Assembly: GCF_003611585.1 (NCBI RefSeq)
Contig: NZ_RAVW01000011.1
Coordinates: 1-52,573 of the forward strand
DNA: 52,573 bases
Direction: 5' to 3'
DNA from: Corallococcus exercitus
GTDB taxonomy: Bacteria; Myxococcota; Myxococcia; Myxococcales; Myxococcaceae
The translations under genes were made by a program, and so were the position numbers. The notes beneath the pieces are model-generated. The model searched no databases. It saw nothing but the letters and a program-made list of their open reading frames with translations, and was not told the DNA's origin. Positions 1 through 7,446 of this stretch are shown here, piece by piece (the stretch's first letter is position 1; the number at the start of each line of letters is the position of its first letter).

Positions 1-552
1 CACGCCATGCCCGTGGCCCGGCTGACGCCCGCCGCCCCGATTCCGACCCTCCGGGGCCCCGCGCCCGTCGCCCCCGCGACGCCGGTCGTGGCCGCCACCC
101 CCGTGACGGCCAACCACCTGCGCCCCACGGACGACACGCTGTTCGAAGTGCCGGGTGACGGCTTCACCTCCGCCACCAGGTCCTTCGTGGAGGGCGAGCA
201 CCGCGTCATCATCCACACCGTGGAAGGCCAGGTGAAGCGCGGCACCATCCGCGACGCGGACCTCCTGGAGGACACCATCTCCCTGGAGCAGCAGAGCGGC
301 TTCGCCCCGGAGCGCATCCCCGGCAAGCGCGTGAAGGCCATCTTCTTCATGCTCGCCGCGGGCGCGCGTCAGCCGCAGGCGGAGGGCTCGAAGATCCGCG
401 TCACCTTCAACGACGGCCGCCAGGTGGCCGGCTTCTCCCAGGACTTCAAGGGCCCCACCCCGGGCTTCTTCGTCGTCCCGGCCGACACCCGCACCAACAC
501 CGCGCGCATCTTCATCTACCGCGCCAGCGTGCAGGCCGTCGCCGAGGGCTGA
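1..552 (+). CDS. 3' part of a protein ending in a DUF6982-like domain (5' end outside window)
   Basis: The reading frame is open to the left edge, so the Met at base 7 need not be the true start. The first 45 or so visible residues are a Pro/Ala-rich linker. A compact domain follows, with segments such as RVIIHTVEGQVKRG, RVKAIFFML and a closing IFIYRASVQAV. I associate this pattern with the DUF6982 domain, which ends several multidomain myxobacterial proteins. The role is unknown. The TGA stop at 550-552 lies about 45 bases before a hairpin shared with the convergent yceI-like gene. The domain name is from memory, so confidence in identity is moderate; confidence that this is coding is high. 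Confidence 0.7.
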   Translation, partial: HAMPVARLTPAAPIPTLRGPAPVAPATPVVAATPVTANHLRPTDDTLFEVPGDGFTSATRSFVEGEHRVIIHTVEGQVKRGTIRDADLLEDTISLEQQSGFAPERIPGKRVKAIFFMLAAGARQPQAEGSKIRVTFNDGRQVAGFSQDFKGPTPGFFVVPADTRTNTARIFIYRASVQAVAEG

Positions 553-594
553 GTCCCACCACCGGGGCGGCCCCCGCCGCCCCACACGCCGCAC

Positions 595-629
595 AAAAAA
601 GAGGGGCCCCGGTCACCCGAGGCCCCTCT
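595..629 (-). terminator. Rho-independent terminator for the dioxygenase-YceI unit, possibly bidirectional
   Basis: The arms AGAGGGGCC (600-608) and GGCCCCTCT (621-629) pair perfectly, with extra CGG/CCG pairing inside. On the minus strand the stem is followed directly by six T (complement of the A run 595-600), the classic intrinsic terminator layout for the leftward yceI-like gene ending at 655. In the plus direction the trailing sequence is only mildly T-rich. Confidence 0.8.
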
Positions 630-654
630 CTTCATTTCATGCTTCGGACGAAGA

Positions 655-1281
655 CTACTTCGTGTCCTTGGCCGCCGGCGCCGCCGCCTCGGCCTTCTTC
701 GTGGTCTCCAGGTCCAGGGTGATGGTCACCTCGTCACCCACCGCCACGCCGCCGGCCTCCAGCGCCTTGTTCCAGGTCAGGCCGAAGTCGCTGCGCTTGA
801 TCTTCGTGGTCGCCGTGGCGCCGCGGCGCACGTTGCCCCACGCGTCCTTCGTCTCCGCCGTCGGGCCTTCCACGGCCAGCACGACCGGCTTGGTCACGCC
901 GTGCATGGTCAGGTCGCCCGTGACGTTCAGCTTGTCCTTGCCGGCCTTCGCGATCTTCGTGGACTTGAAGGTGATGGTCGGGAACTTCGCCACGTCGAAG
1001 AAGTCAGGGCTCTTCAGGTGCTCGTCGCGCTTGGGCTCGTTGGTGTTGATGGTGGTCGCGTCGATGGTCGTCTCGATGGTGGACTTGGTGATGTCCTTGT
1101 CATCCAGGTTGACGGTGCCCTTCACGTTGCTGAAGGAGCCGCGCACGGTGGACACCATCATGTGCTTCACGCCGAACTGCGCGCTGGAGTGCGACGAGTC
1201 GATCTCCCACGTGGAGGCGAACGCGAAGGAGGGGGCGGCGACGGCGAGCAGCGTGATGGCGGACTTGAGCGACATCTTCAT
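655..1281 (-). CDS. YceI family periplasmic protein
   Basis: The 208-residue protein has a Sec signal peptide (residues 1-22, ending AFA|S) and then a full YceI lipocalin-like domain starting WEIDSSHSSAQFGVKHMMV. Diagnostic YceI features are the early DSSHS motif, the middle HLKSPDFFDV motif and DLTMHGVTKPV. YceI proteins are periplasmic beta-barrels that bind isoprenoid-type lipids; the ligand here is unknown. The Lys/Ala-rich tail is short. Start ATG 1279-1281 is preceded by AAGGAG at good spacing. It lies 33 bases downstream of the dioxygenase gene on the same strand and ends before a strong terminator, so the two are probably co-transcribed. Confidence 0.92.
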   Translation of the reverse strand: MKMSLKSAITLLAVAAPSFAFASTWEIDSSHSSAQFGVKHMMVSTVRGSFSNVKGTVNLDDKDITKSTIETTIDATTINTNEPKRDEHLKSPDFFDVAKFPTITFKSTKIAKAGKDKLNVTGDLTMHGVTKPVVLAVEGPTAETKDAWGNVRRGATATTKIKRSDFGLTWNKALEAGGVAVGDEVTITLDLETTKKAEAAAPAAKDTK

Positions 1282-1314
1282 GGTGTGACTCCTTGAGATT
1301 GCGGACTGCGAGGT

Positions 1315-2190
1315 TCAGGCGCGCAGCGCGAAGCTGCGCATGGACAAGGTTCCGTGATGGAAGCCCTCGAACACGGGGGTGATGCGGTCCTCGGGGAGGG
1401 CGGCTCCGAGGACGAAATAGATGGGCAGCCAGTGCTCGGGAGATGGATGCGCGACCCGAGCATTCGGTGCGTCCATCCACGACTGAAGCCCTACGTAATC
1501 ACGCGCGGCAAGTTTTCCGGCGACCCACGCGTCGAACTCGGCGGCCCATGGCTCAGCGGACGCCAGCTTGTTTCTGAAATTCACCCGGCGAAGGTTGTGC
1601 ACCACCCCGCCGCTGCCCATGAGCAGCACGCCCTCCGCGCGCAGCGGACGCAGCGCTTCCCCCATGCGCGCCACCTGCGCGGGCGTCGCGTCCGCCGGCA
1701 GCGCCACCTGCAACACGGGCACGCGCGCCTCCGGGAAGGCATGCCGCAAGGGCACCCAGACGCCGTGGTCCAGCCCGCGCTCGCCGTCCGCCACCGCAGG
1801 CACGCCCGCCGCGGACAGCCGCGCCACCACGTCCTGCGCCAGCGAAGGCGCACCCGGCGGCGCATACCGCAGCCGGTACATCTCTTCAGGGAAGCCGTAG
1901 AAGTCGTAGACGAGCGGCGGAGCGGCCATCGCGGTGACGTGCACGCGCGCGTCCGTCTCCCAGTGCGCGGACACCACCACCAGCGCCTTCACCGGGCCCG
2001 CGCCGTCACCGAAGCGCTTGAGGGCCTGGGGGTACGCGTCCGCGTCCAGCGCCGTCATGGGCGAGCCGTGCGAGACGAACAGGGCCGCCGCCACCTGCCG
2101 GGCGACCGAGGGGCCAGGCCCCATCACCCCCGCCACCCCGGCTGCCGCCACACCCTGCAGCACCTCGCGTCTGTCCACCCCGGAAGCCAT
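1315..2190 (-). CDS. Extradiol ring-cleavage dioxygenase, DODA/LigB (YgiD) type, with Tat-like leader
   Basis: The 291-residue protein belongs to the DODA-type class III extradiol dioxygenases, which open catechol-like rings using Fe or Zn. Visible family motifs are FVSHGSPM near the N-terminus (metal His), SAHWETD, LDHGVWVPLRHAFP (catalytic His), LMGSGGVVHNL, and the closing FEGFHHGTLSMRSF. The N-terminus has a twin-arginine-like leader (DRREVLQG, then an Ala/Gly/Val-rich stretch), suggesting Tat export. ATG 2188-2190 is chosen because it begins that leader; a GTG at 2253 would add 21 residues. A sigma-54-type promoter lies just upstream, and a XylR-like activator is divergently encoded. Substrate unknown; an aromatic catechol is inferred. 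Confidence 0.87.
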   Translation of the reverse strand: MASGVDRREVLQGVAAAGVAGVMGPGPSVARQVAAALFVSHGSPMTALDADAYPQALKRFGDGAGPVKALVVVSAHWETDARVHVTAMAAPPLVYDFYGFPEEMYRLRYAPPGAPSLAQDVVARLSAAGVPAVADGERGLDHGVWVPLRHAFPEARVPVLQVALPADATPAQVARMGEALRPLRAEGVLLMGSGGVVHNLRRVNFRNKLASAEPWAAEFDAWVAGKLAARDYVGLQSWMDAPNARVAHPSPEHWLPIYFVLGAALPEDRITPVFEGFHHGTLSMRSFALRA

Positions 2191-2205
2191 CGTGGCGCCT
2201 TGTAC

Positions 2206-2221
2206 TGCAACGCCGGGACCA
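2206..2221 (-). promoter_or_regulatory. Sigma-54 (-24/-12) promoter for the dioxygenase-YceI unit
   Basis: On the minus strand these bases read TGGTCCCGGCGTTGCA. This has the invariant GG and GC of the sigma-54 consensus (TGGC-N8-TTGC) at exactly the required 12-base offset, plus the TTGCA -12 block. It points at the dioxygenase start. The predicted transcript start would be only a few bases before ATG 2190, giving a nearly leaderless mRNA. Its position opposite a sigma-54 activator gene supports the call. Confidence 0.6.
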
Positions 2222-2280
2222 GCGCACCAAACATGACAACCCCATGAAATCACTCAGGTTCACATTCCGCCGCTATGAAA

Positions 2281-2305
2281 TGCCTCTCAGATTGATAGAG
2301 AGGCA
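2281..2305. promoter_or_regulatory. Perfect 8-bp inverted repeat, candidate activator (UAS) site
   Basis: TGCCTCTC (2281-2288) and GAGAGGCA (2298-2305) are exact inverted copies separated by 9 bases. The centre lies roughly 75-80 bp upstream of the -24 element of the dioxygenase promoter, within the usual range for enhancer-binding regulators. It also lies about 30 bp before the start of the regulator gene, so autoregulation is possible. Nearby, ATGAAAT occurs twice (2243-2249 and 2275-2281). Confidence 0.55.
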
Positions 2306-2334
2306 CATCAGTCTGAAAGACACCGGGAGACACC

Positions 2335-3975
2335 GTGGCGGGTCTGGAAGGGTTGGACTTGAGGGAGCTGCTCGCGTTCGAGCCGAAGGGCGGGGTCATC
2401 CGCTTCGCCGGGCAGCGGGCGCTGTTGATGGACCCCGTGGCGCTGGGGCTCCTGCGCAAGGAGCTCATCGGGATGCTGGGGATGACGGCCGCGCGCGGCA
2501 TCTTCACGCGGCTGGGCTACGCGCACGGCTGGCGCACGGCGGAGGCGATGAAGACCGCGGTGCCGTGGAACGACGAAGCGGAGTGGCGCCGCGCGGGCGG
2601 ACGGCTGCACACGCTGATGGGCCAGGTGCGCGTGGAGCGCATCGAGCGCACGGACAAGGACGGCCCGGAGCCCTTCGCGGAGGCGCAGTGGCGCGACTCC
2701 TATGAAGCCGAGCAGCACCTGCTCCACCTGGGCCAGGCGGATCAGCCGGTGTGCTGGAGCCTCACCGGCTTCGCGTCCGGGTACCTGAGCTACTGCAACA
2801 ACAAACCCATCTACTGCGCGGAGCTCAAGTGCGTGGGCCACGGCGACGCGCTCTGCCACATCGTGGGCCGCCCCGAGGAGGAGTGGAGCACCGAGTGCAC
2901 GGAGTTCCTGCGCTTCTATGAAACGCAGTGCATGGAGGGCGTGCTCGGGCAGGTGACGGAGGCCCTGCGGCAGGCGGAGCGCAAGCTGCGCGCGAAGCGG
3001 CAGTCGCTGGCGCGCGTGTCCGGCGTGACGGAGGACCCGGCCGGCATGGTGGCCCGCGCGGAGCCCATGCAGCGCGTGCTCAACCTGGCGCGCCGGTCGG
3101 CGAAGGTGGACACCACCATCCTCGTCACCGGGGAGAGCGGCGTGGGCAAGGAGCGCATCGCCCGGCTCATCCACGACGAGTCCGGCCGCGCGCCCAAGGC
3201 CTTCATCGCCGTGAACTGCGCCGCGGTGACGGAGAGCCTGCTGGAGAGCGAGCTGTTCGGCCACGCGAAGGGCGCCTTCACCGGCGCCACGCACGACCGG
3301 CCCGGCCTCTTCGAAGCCGCGCACGGCGGCACCCTCTTCCTGGATGAAGTGGGCGAGGTGCCCCCCGCCATGCAGGCCAAGCTCCTGCGCGCCCTCCAGG
3401 AGCGCGAGGTGCGCCGCGTGGGGGAGAACACCAGCCGCAAGGTGGACGTGCGCGTGGTGGCCGCCACCAACCGCGAGCTGTCCGAGGAGGTCCGCCTGGG
3501 CCGCTTCCGCCAGGACCTCTTCTACCGGCTGCGCGTCATCGAGCTGCGCATCCCGCCCCTGCGCGAGCGCAAGGAGGACATCCTCCCCCTGGCGCGGCTG
3601 CTGCTGGCGGAGGCCGGCGAGCGCCTGGGCCGGCGTGTCACCAGCCTCTCCCCCGACGCGGCGGATCAGCTGCTGCGCTACCCGTGGCCGGGCAACGTGC
3701 GCGAGCTGGGCAACGCGATTGAACGCGCGGTGGTGCTGTGCGAGGGCCCGCGCGTGGAGCGCGACGATTTGCCCGAGGAGGTACGCGCCGCGCCGCCCCC
3801 GCTGGTGCCCACCGGCAACCCGCGCCGGCTGGAGGACATGGAGAAGGAGTACATCCTCGCGGTGCTGGCGCAGAACGGCGGCAACCGCTCACGCACCGCG
3901 GAGCAGCTGGACATCGGGGTGGCCACGCTCTACCGGAAGCTCAAGCAGTACGGCCACCCGGAGGCCGCGCACTAG
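2335..3975 (+). CDS. Sigma-54-dependent activator, XylR/DmpR/PoxR-like (aromatic sensor domain)
   Basis: The 546-residue protein has an N-terminal XylR_N-like sensor (about 10-120) and a V4R domain (about 125-185) with a conserved Cys cluster (C161, C166, C174; motif VGHGDALCHIV). A linker helix follows. The AAA+ domain has Walker A GESGVGKE (266-273), the sigma-54-contacting GAFTGA loop (313-318) and Walker B GGTLFLDEVG (331-340). A C-terminal Fis-type helix-turn-helix (NRSRTAEQLDIGVATLYRK) completes it. Family members sense phenol- or toluene-like molecules and activate sigma-54 promoters. GTG 2335 is preceded by GGGAG at good spacing. The divergent dioxygenase with a -24/-12 promoter is the obvious target. 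The effector is not deducible from sequence. Confidence 0.9.
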   Translation: MAGLEGLDLRELLAFEPKGGVIRFAGQRALLMDPVALGLLRKELIGMLGMTAARGIFTRLGYAHGWRTAEAMKTAVPWNDEAEWRRAGGRLHTLMGQVRVERIERTDKDGPEPFAEAQWRDSYEAEQHLLHLGQADQPVCWSLTGFASGYLSYCNNKPIYCAELKCVGHGDALCHIVGRPEEEWSTECTEFLRFYETQCMEGVLGQVTEALRQAERKLRAKRQSLARVSGVTEDPAGMVARAEPMQRVLNLARRSAKVDTTILVTGESGVGKERIARLIHDESGRAPKAFIAVNCAAVTESLLESELFGHAKGAFTGATHDRPGLFEAAHGGTLFLDEVGEVPPAMQAKLLRALQEREVRRVGENTSRKVDVRVVAATNRELSEEVRLGRFRQDLFYRLRVIELRIPPLRERKEDILPLARLLLAEAGERLGRRVTSLSPDAADQLLRYPWPGNVRELGNAIERAVVLCEGPRVERDDLPEEVRAAPPPLVPTGNPRRLEDMEKEYILAVLAQNGGNRSRTAEQLDIGVATLYRKLKQYGHPEAAH

Positions 3976-4004
3976 CCGCGCGCGGCTCCGAGTCCTTCAG
4001 CGCC

Positions 4005-4736
4005 TCAGTTGAGGTACTGGTCGCGGTCCGGCGGACGCTCACGGTCCACCACGCGCAGGTGCTTGGAGCGGTCCCGCAGCTGCCGCTGCAGGCGCCAGTG
4101 CTGCAGCTGGAGCATCAGCCGCTTGGGGCTCGCGCCGCGCACGTACGCGAAGATGAGCACCAGGCTGATGAGCTCCGGGGCCATCACCTGCCAGGCCGGC
4201 GCGGTGAGCAGCCGCAGCACGGTGAAGCCCGCGCCAATGGCCGCGAACCAGTTGCCCGTGAGCGGGATGCCCCAGAAGTTCGTCTGCCCCCGGCCAATCA
4301 CCAGGCCGTAGGCCACCCACAGCACCGTCGTCATCACCGTGCCGCCGGCGTAGAGGTTGGCCATGGGCATCACCAGCGACAGCAGCACCGTGATGAGGCC
4401 CGCGAGCACCGTGATGCCCACCGACGCCATCAGCAGGCGCCTGGACCCCCAGGTGGACTCCAGGAAGCCGCCGATGGACCAGATGATGATGCCGCCGAAG
4501 ATGATGCCCAGCGCGTCCGTGGCGACGAAGGCGTAGGTGAACAGCTGCCACACGCGCAGGCCCAGCACGTCCCGCGGGTTGAGCAGCAGCAGCACGCCCT
4601 GCCCCTGCCGCGTCGCCAGGAACAGCGCGGAGAACGCCACCAGCGCCACCGCCAGCTTGGCGGCCATCGAATCCAGGCCCGGAAAGCCGCCGCCGAAACC
4701 GCCGCCTCCCCGGTTGAAGCCCCGCATGGGTCGCAT
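4005..4736 (-). CDS. Rhomboid-like integral membrane protein lacking the protease signature
   Basis: The 243-residue protein has a Gly-rich N-terminus (about 20 residues) and five to six hydrophobic segments, including AAKLAVALVAFSALFLA, the rhomboid-type VWQLFTYAFV element, IIFGGIIIWSIGGFLE, and later TVMTTVLWVAYGLVIG. A basic, Gln-rich cytoplasmic tail ends in RERPPDRDQYLN. The WQLFTYAF and GG.LE.TWG pattern resembles the rhomboid fold. The GxSG active-site serine is absent (the equivalent stretch reads YAGGTVMT) and the paired catalytic His is not evident, so it is probably a non-proteolytic rhomboid relative. ATG 4736 is used; an in-frame ATG lies three codons later. It is convergent with the sigma-54 activator, 29 bases away. 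Confidence 0.75.
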   Translation of the reverse strand: MRPMRGFNRGGGGFGGGFPGLDSMAAKLAVALVAFSALFLATRQGQGVLLLLNPRDVLGLRVWQLFTYAFVATDALGIIFGGIIIWSIGGFLESTWGSRRLLMASVGITVLAGLITVLLSLVMPMANLYAGGTVMTTVLWVAYGLVIGRGQTNFWGIPLTGNWFAAIGAGFTVLRLLTAPAWQVMAPELISLVLIFAYVRGASPKRLMLQLQHWRLQRQLRDRSKHLRVVDRERPPDRDQYLN

Positions 4737-4796
4737 AGAGGCCCAAAGGTGGTGGAACCCCGCCCGGTCCGCAACCCCAAATCCAGAAACGATGAA

Positions 4797-4833
4797 GGGC
4801 GCCCCACCCGGGTGTCACCCGGGAGAAGCGCCC
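4797..4833 (-). terminator. Strong GC hairpin between two minus-strand genes
   Basis: The outer arms GGGCGC (4797-4802) and GCGCCC (4828-4833) enclose an inner perfect inverted repeat, CCCGGGTG (4807-4814) and CACCCGGG (4816-4823). It lies downstream of the 65-residue gene that ends at 4869. There is no real T run, so it may be a terminator that relies on the stem, or a processing signal. Confidence 0.45.
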
Positions 4834-4868
4834 TCGCATCCCACGCCTTCCCTACCCTGCCGGGGTCG

Positions 4869-5066
4869 CTAGACCTTGTGGCGGTAGAAGAGCGTGATGG
4901 TCAGACAGTGAAACTCCTTGTCCGAGGACTGCGTGACGATCTTGTCCACGACCTCCACCGAGGAGTTCTCCTTCAGCCACTTGGTGATGTTCTCGCCCAT
5001 GTTCTCGCGATCGCGCGCGAGCGTGGTGGAGAACACCTTGACTCCCGTGAAGCTGATAACGCCCAT
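4869..5066 (-). CDS. Small conserved-looking protein, 65 aa, unknown function
   Basis: The 65-residue protein has no signal or membrane segment. The sequence looks like a small folded alpha/beta protein: KVFSTTLARDRENMGENIT, then KWLKENSSVEVVDKIVTQSS, then a beta-like DKEFHCLTITLFY and a basic end. Its codon use matches neighbouring real genes, and GAGGG precedes ATG 5064-5066 at good spacing. It stands alone between two hairpins, so it is probably monocistronic. I do not recognise a named family; I have a vague memory of homologues in other deltaproteobacteria. Function unknown. Confidence 0.7.
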   Translation of the reverse strand: MGVISFTGVKVFSTTLARDRENMGENITKWLKENSSVEVVDKIVTQSSDKEFHCLTITLFYRHKV

Positions 5067-5176
5067 TCCAACCCTCGTGTCACCAGAGATTACAAATGTT
5101 TACCCCGAGTCGCGGGCGCCATCAAGAAACGGGCCCGACAATCCGGCCCGGGAGGCGCGTCCCGCCCCTCAAGAGA

Positions 5177-5194
5177 GGCCCCTGAAGAGGGGCC
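5177..5194 (-). terminator. Perfect 7-bp hairpin downstream of the small Cys-rich protein gene
   Basis: GGCCCCT (5177-5183) and AGGGGCC (5188-5194) form an uninterrupted stem with a four-base GAAG loop. It lies 60 bases beyond the stop (5254) of the Cys-rich small gene and upstream of the 65-aa gene. There is no strong T tract on either strand. The rest of 5067-5253 shows nothing I can name. Confidence 0.4.
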
Positions 5195-5253
5195 CGCCCA
5201 CCGTCCACCCGCCGACAGTGCGGCGAAGCGGCATGGGCAGGGGCCCCGGCGAT

Positions 5254-5469
5254 TCAGCGGCCGGCGGCGGCCCGGCGGGTCTGACAGGTGATCTCGTCCT
5301 TGCAGGCGGGACCGATGCCCTCCGGGTGGGCCGTCAGGGGCGTCTTGTCGCTCTCCTCCACGCCGCACACCACACAGCGGCGCTTGCGGTTGCGGCGCTC
5401 GGCACGGCGCTGCTCGGCGATGGCCTTGGCCCGCTCGCGGGCCGTCTTCGCGTCCACCTCGTTGCTCAT
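5254..5469 (-). CDS. Small zinc-ribbon-like protein, 71 aa
   Basis: The 71-residue protein begins with a highly charged helix (KTARERAKAIAEQRRAERRNRKRR), followed by CVVCG and, about 20 residues on, PACKDEITC. The four cysteines (CxxC plus Cx5C) suggest one structural zinc site. Proteins of this size and layout are usually conserved hypotheticals; I do not know a function. ATG 5469 is used; an upstream GTG at 5520 would add 17 residues and almost touch the thiolase stop (5523). It follows the thiolase gene on the same strand and may be its last cistron. Confidence 0.65.
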   Translation of the reverse strand: MSNEVDAKTARERAKAIAEQRRAERRNRKRRCVVCGVEESDKTPLTAHPEGIGPACKDEITCQTRRAAAGR

Positions 5470-5522
5470 CTCACGTCCCGTCCGGAAGTCGTCTGCCCCG
5501 TACCCCGTCGCCCCGAGCACGC

Positions 5523-6719
5523 CTAGAGCGCCTCGACCAGCACGGCGATGCCCTGGCCGCCACCGATGCAGGCGGACCCGATACCATAGCGGGCGCCCCG
5601 GCGCTTCAGCTCGTACGCCAGCGTCATGGTGATGCGCGCCCCGGAGGCCCCCAGCGGGTGGCCCACGGCGATGGCGCCGCCGTTGACGTTGGTGGCGTCG
5701 CGTGGCAGGCCCAGCTCCTTCTCCACCGCCAGGTACTGGGGCGCGAAGGCCTCGTTGACCTCGAAGAGGTCCACGTCCGTGAGCTTCGCGTCCGCGCGCT
5801 TGAGCAGGTTGCGGATGGCCGGCGCGGGGCCAATGCCCATGATTTTCGGGTCGCAGCCGGACACGCCCCAGTTGACCAGCCGCGCCATGGGCTTCAGGCC
5901 GTGCTTCTCCACGAACCTGCGCGTGGCCATCACCATGGAGCCCGCGCCGTCGCAGATGCCGCTGGCCGCGCCCGCGTGCACCACGCCGTCCTTCTTGAAC
6001 ACCTTGGGCAGCTTGCGCAGCCCCTCCACCGTGGTCTCCGGACGGTTGTGCTCGTCCTTGGACACCACCGTGTCGCCCTTCTTGCCCTTGAGCGTCACCG
6101 GCGCGATTTCATCCGCCAGCCGGCCGGACTCCTGCGCCGCGGCGAAGCGCTTCTGGGTGAGGACGGCGTACTGGTCCACGTCGTCCTGGGTGAGGCCGTA
6201 GTCCACCGCCAGCTGCTCGGCGGTGAGCGCCATGGCCTGGCCGGTGTAGCTGTCCGTGAGGGCCGTCCAGAGCATGTCCTCCAGGCCGCCCTTGCCCAGC
6301 GGCAGGCCCCAGCGTGCGCCGCGGATGACGTGGGGCGCCTGGCTCATGGACTCCGTGCCGCCCGCGAGGACGGCCTCCGCGCCGCCCGTCAGCATCATCT
6401 CCGCGGCCGTGACGAAGGCCTGGAAGCCGGAGCCGCACAGCCGGTTGACGCCCAGCGCGGGCACCGGCACCGGCACGCCCGTGCGCAGCCCCACGTGGCG
6501 CGGCAGGTAGATGGCGTCCGCGCTCGTCTGGACGACGTTGCCGTACACCACGTGCTCAATCTGCTCCGGGGAGACGCCCGCCTGGGCCAGGGCCGCCTTC
6601 GCGGACTCCACGGCCAGGTCGGTGGCGCTCAGGTCCTTGAGGCTGCCGCCGTAGGTACCAAACGGGGTGCGCTTGCCGGACAGGAAGTAGATTTCCTCGT
6701 TCTTGGACACGCTCTTCAT
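5523..6719 (-). CDS. Acetyl-CoA acetyltransferase (thiolase II family)
   Basis: The 398-residue protein has the normal length for a thiolase. The nucleophilic Cys lies in NRLCGSGFQAF (C95). The C-terminal catalytic motifs are GHPLGASGARI (H354) and CIGGGQGIAV (C384), and NEAFAPQYLAVE is also conserved. It either condenses two acetyl-CoA to acetoacetyl-CoA or cleaves 3-ketoacyl-CoA; sequence alone does not fix the direction. ATG 6717-6719 has GGGAG upstream. An open extension to 6992 is ignored because it has no thiolase homology and would overlap the next gene. It is followed by the Cys-rich small gene. Chain-length preference is uncertain. Confidence 0.95.
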   Translation of the reverse strand: MKSVSKNEEIYFLSGKRTPFGTYGGSLKDLSATDLAVESAKAALAQAGVSPEQIEHVVYGNVVQTSADAIYLPRHVGLRTGVPVPVPALGVNRLCGSGFQAFVTAAEMMLTGGAEAVLAGGTESMSQAPHVIRGARWGLPLGKGGLEDMLWTALTDSYTGQAMALTAEQLAVDYGLTQDDVDQYAVLTQKRFAAAQESGRLADEIAPVTLKGKKGDTVVSKDEHNRPETTVEGLRKLPKVFKKDGVVHAGAASGICDGAGSMVMATRRFVEKHGLKPMARLVNWGVSGCDPKIMGIGPAPAIRNLLKRADAKLTDVDLFEVNEAFAPQYLAVEKELGLPRDATNVNGGAIAVGHPLGASGARITMTLAYELKRRGARYGIGSACIGGGQGIAVLVEAL

Positions 6720-6795
6720 GGTGCTCGTCTCCCTACTCTTCCGGGGCGCGCGGTGCACGCACGACGTGACGCATAAAAAAGCGTCCAGGGGGCTG

Positions 6796-7446
6796 TCAGC
6801 CCGCGCGCCGTCCCAGGAAGGCGCTGGCGACGATGGCAAGCGCGATGGCCGTCCACAACAACCCCTGGAGGTTCTGGCGGCGGATTTCCTTGCGGCCCAA
6901 ACCCTCGTACCAGGCCTTCGCCGTCTGGACGCGCCCCTCCCAGGTGAAGCCCTCCGGGCCCGCCAGATCCAACCCCTCGAGTCGTCGCACATGCGCGCGC
7001 AACAGGCGCTCCGGTGCGGCGTCCTCCAGCGACCCGGAGCGGTAGCCGGGCACGTCCAGCGCGGGGCGCCGGTAGCTGGCGGTGACGACGAAGCCCCCGG
7101 AGGCCAGGGGGGTCAGCAGGTAGAGCCGGGGCAGCTCGTCGCTCCCCTCGTGGAGGGTGGCGAAGACGCGCTCGCCCGCGTGCGCCCAGTCGTAAGAGCG
7201 GGTGGCCTTCTGGAGCAGCGGCTTCTCCTCGTGGCTGCCCAGCGGCGTGAAGCCCAGCGCCTGGAGCTGGCCCGCCAGGGGACCGAGCGCGTCCGGCAGG
7301 TCCATCTGGTCCGCCGGGGCCTCCGGCTCCACGCGGACGGTGTGGGGAAAGAGGTAGAGCACCGCGCGCCAGAAGTTGAGGAACAGGAGCACGCCGGCCA
7401 GCACCAGCCCGGCGACGGCCACTCCCAGCTGCCCGAGCACGTTCAC
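6796..7446 (-). CDS. Membrane-anchored protein of unknown function (two TM segments)
   Basis: The 216-residue protein has an N-terminal membrane helix (VAVAGLVLAGVLLFLNF) and a second near the C-terminus (LLWTAIALAIVASAFL). Between them is a soluble domain of about 150 residues with motifs such as LQALGFTPLGSHEEKPL, YDWAHAGERVFATLHEGSD and RLYLLTPLASGGFVVTASYRRP. I do not recognise the domain. The GTG start at 7444-7446 overlaps the stop of the isomerase gene in a GTGA arrangement, implying translational coupling. That overlap decides the start; no good start codon with a ribosome site lies nearby. Confidence 0.75.
   Translation of the reverse strand: MNVLGQLGVAVAGLVLAGVLLFLNFWRAVLYLFPHTVRVEPEAPADQMDLPDALGPLAGQLQALGFTPLGSHEEKPLLQKATRSYDWAHAGERVFATLHEGSDELPRLYLLTPLASGGFVVTASYRRPALDVPGYRSGSLEDAAPERLLRAHVRRLEGLDLAGPEGFTWEGRVQTAKAWYEGLGRKEIRRQNLQGLLWTAIALAIVASAFLGRRAG

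Noticed and set aside
6773-6805. A terminator after the two-TM membrane protein (T6 run on the minus strand)
   Set aside because: The T run is present, but the only hairpin (GGGCT/AGCCC) overlaps the stop codon and is about 9 bases from the T run, so it does not form a standard terminator.
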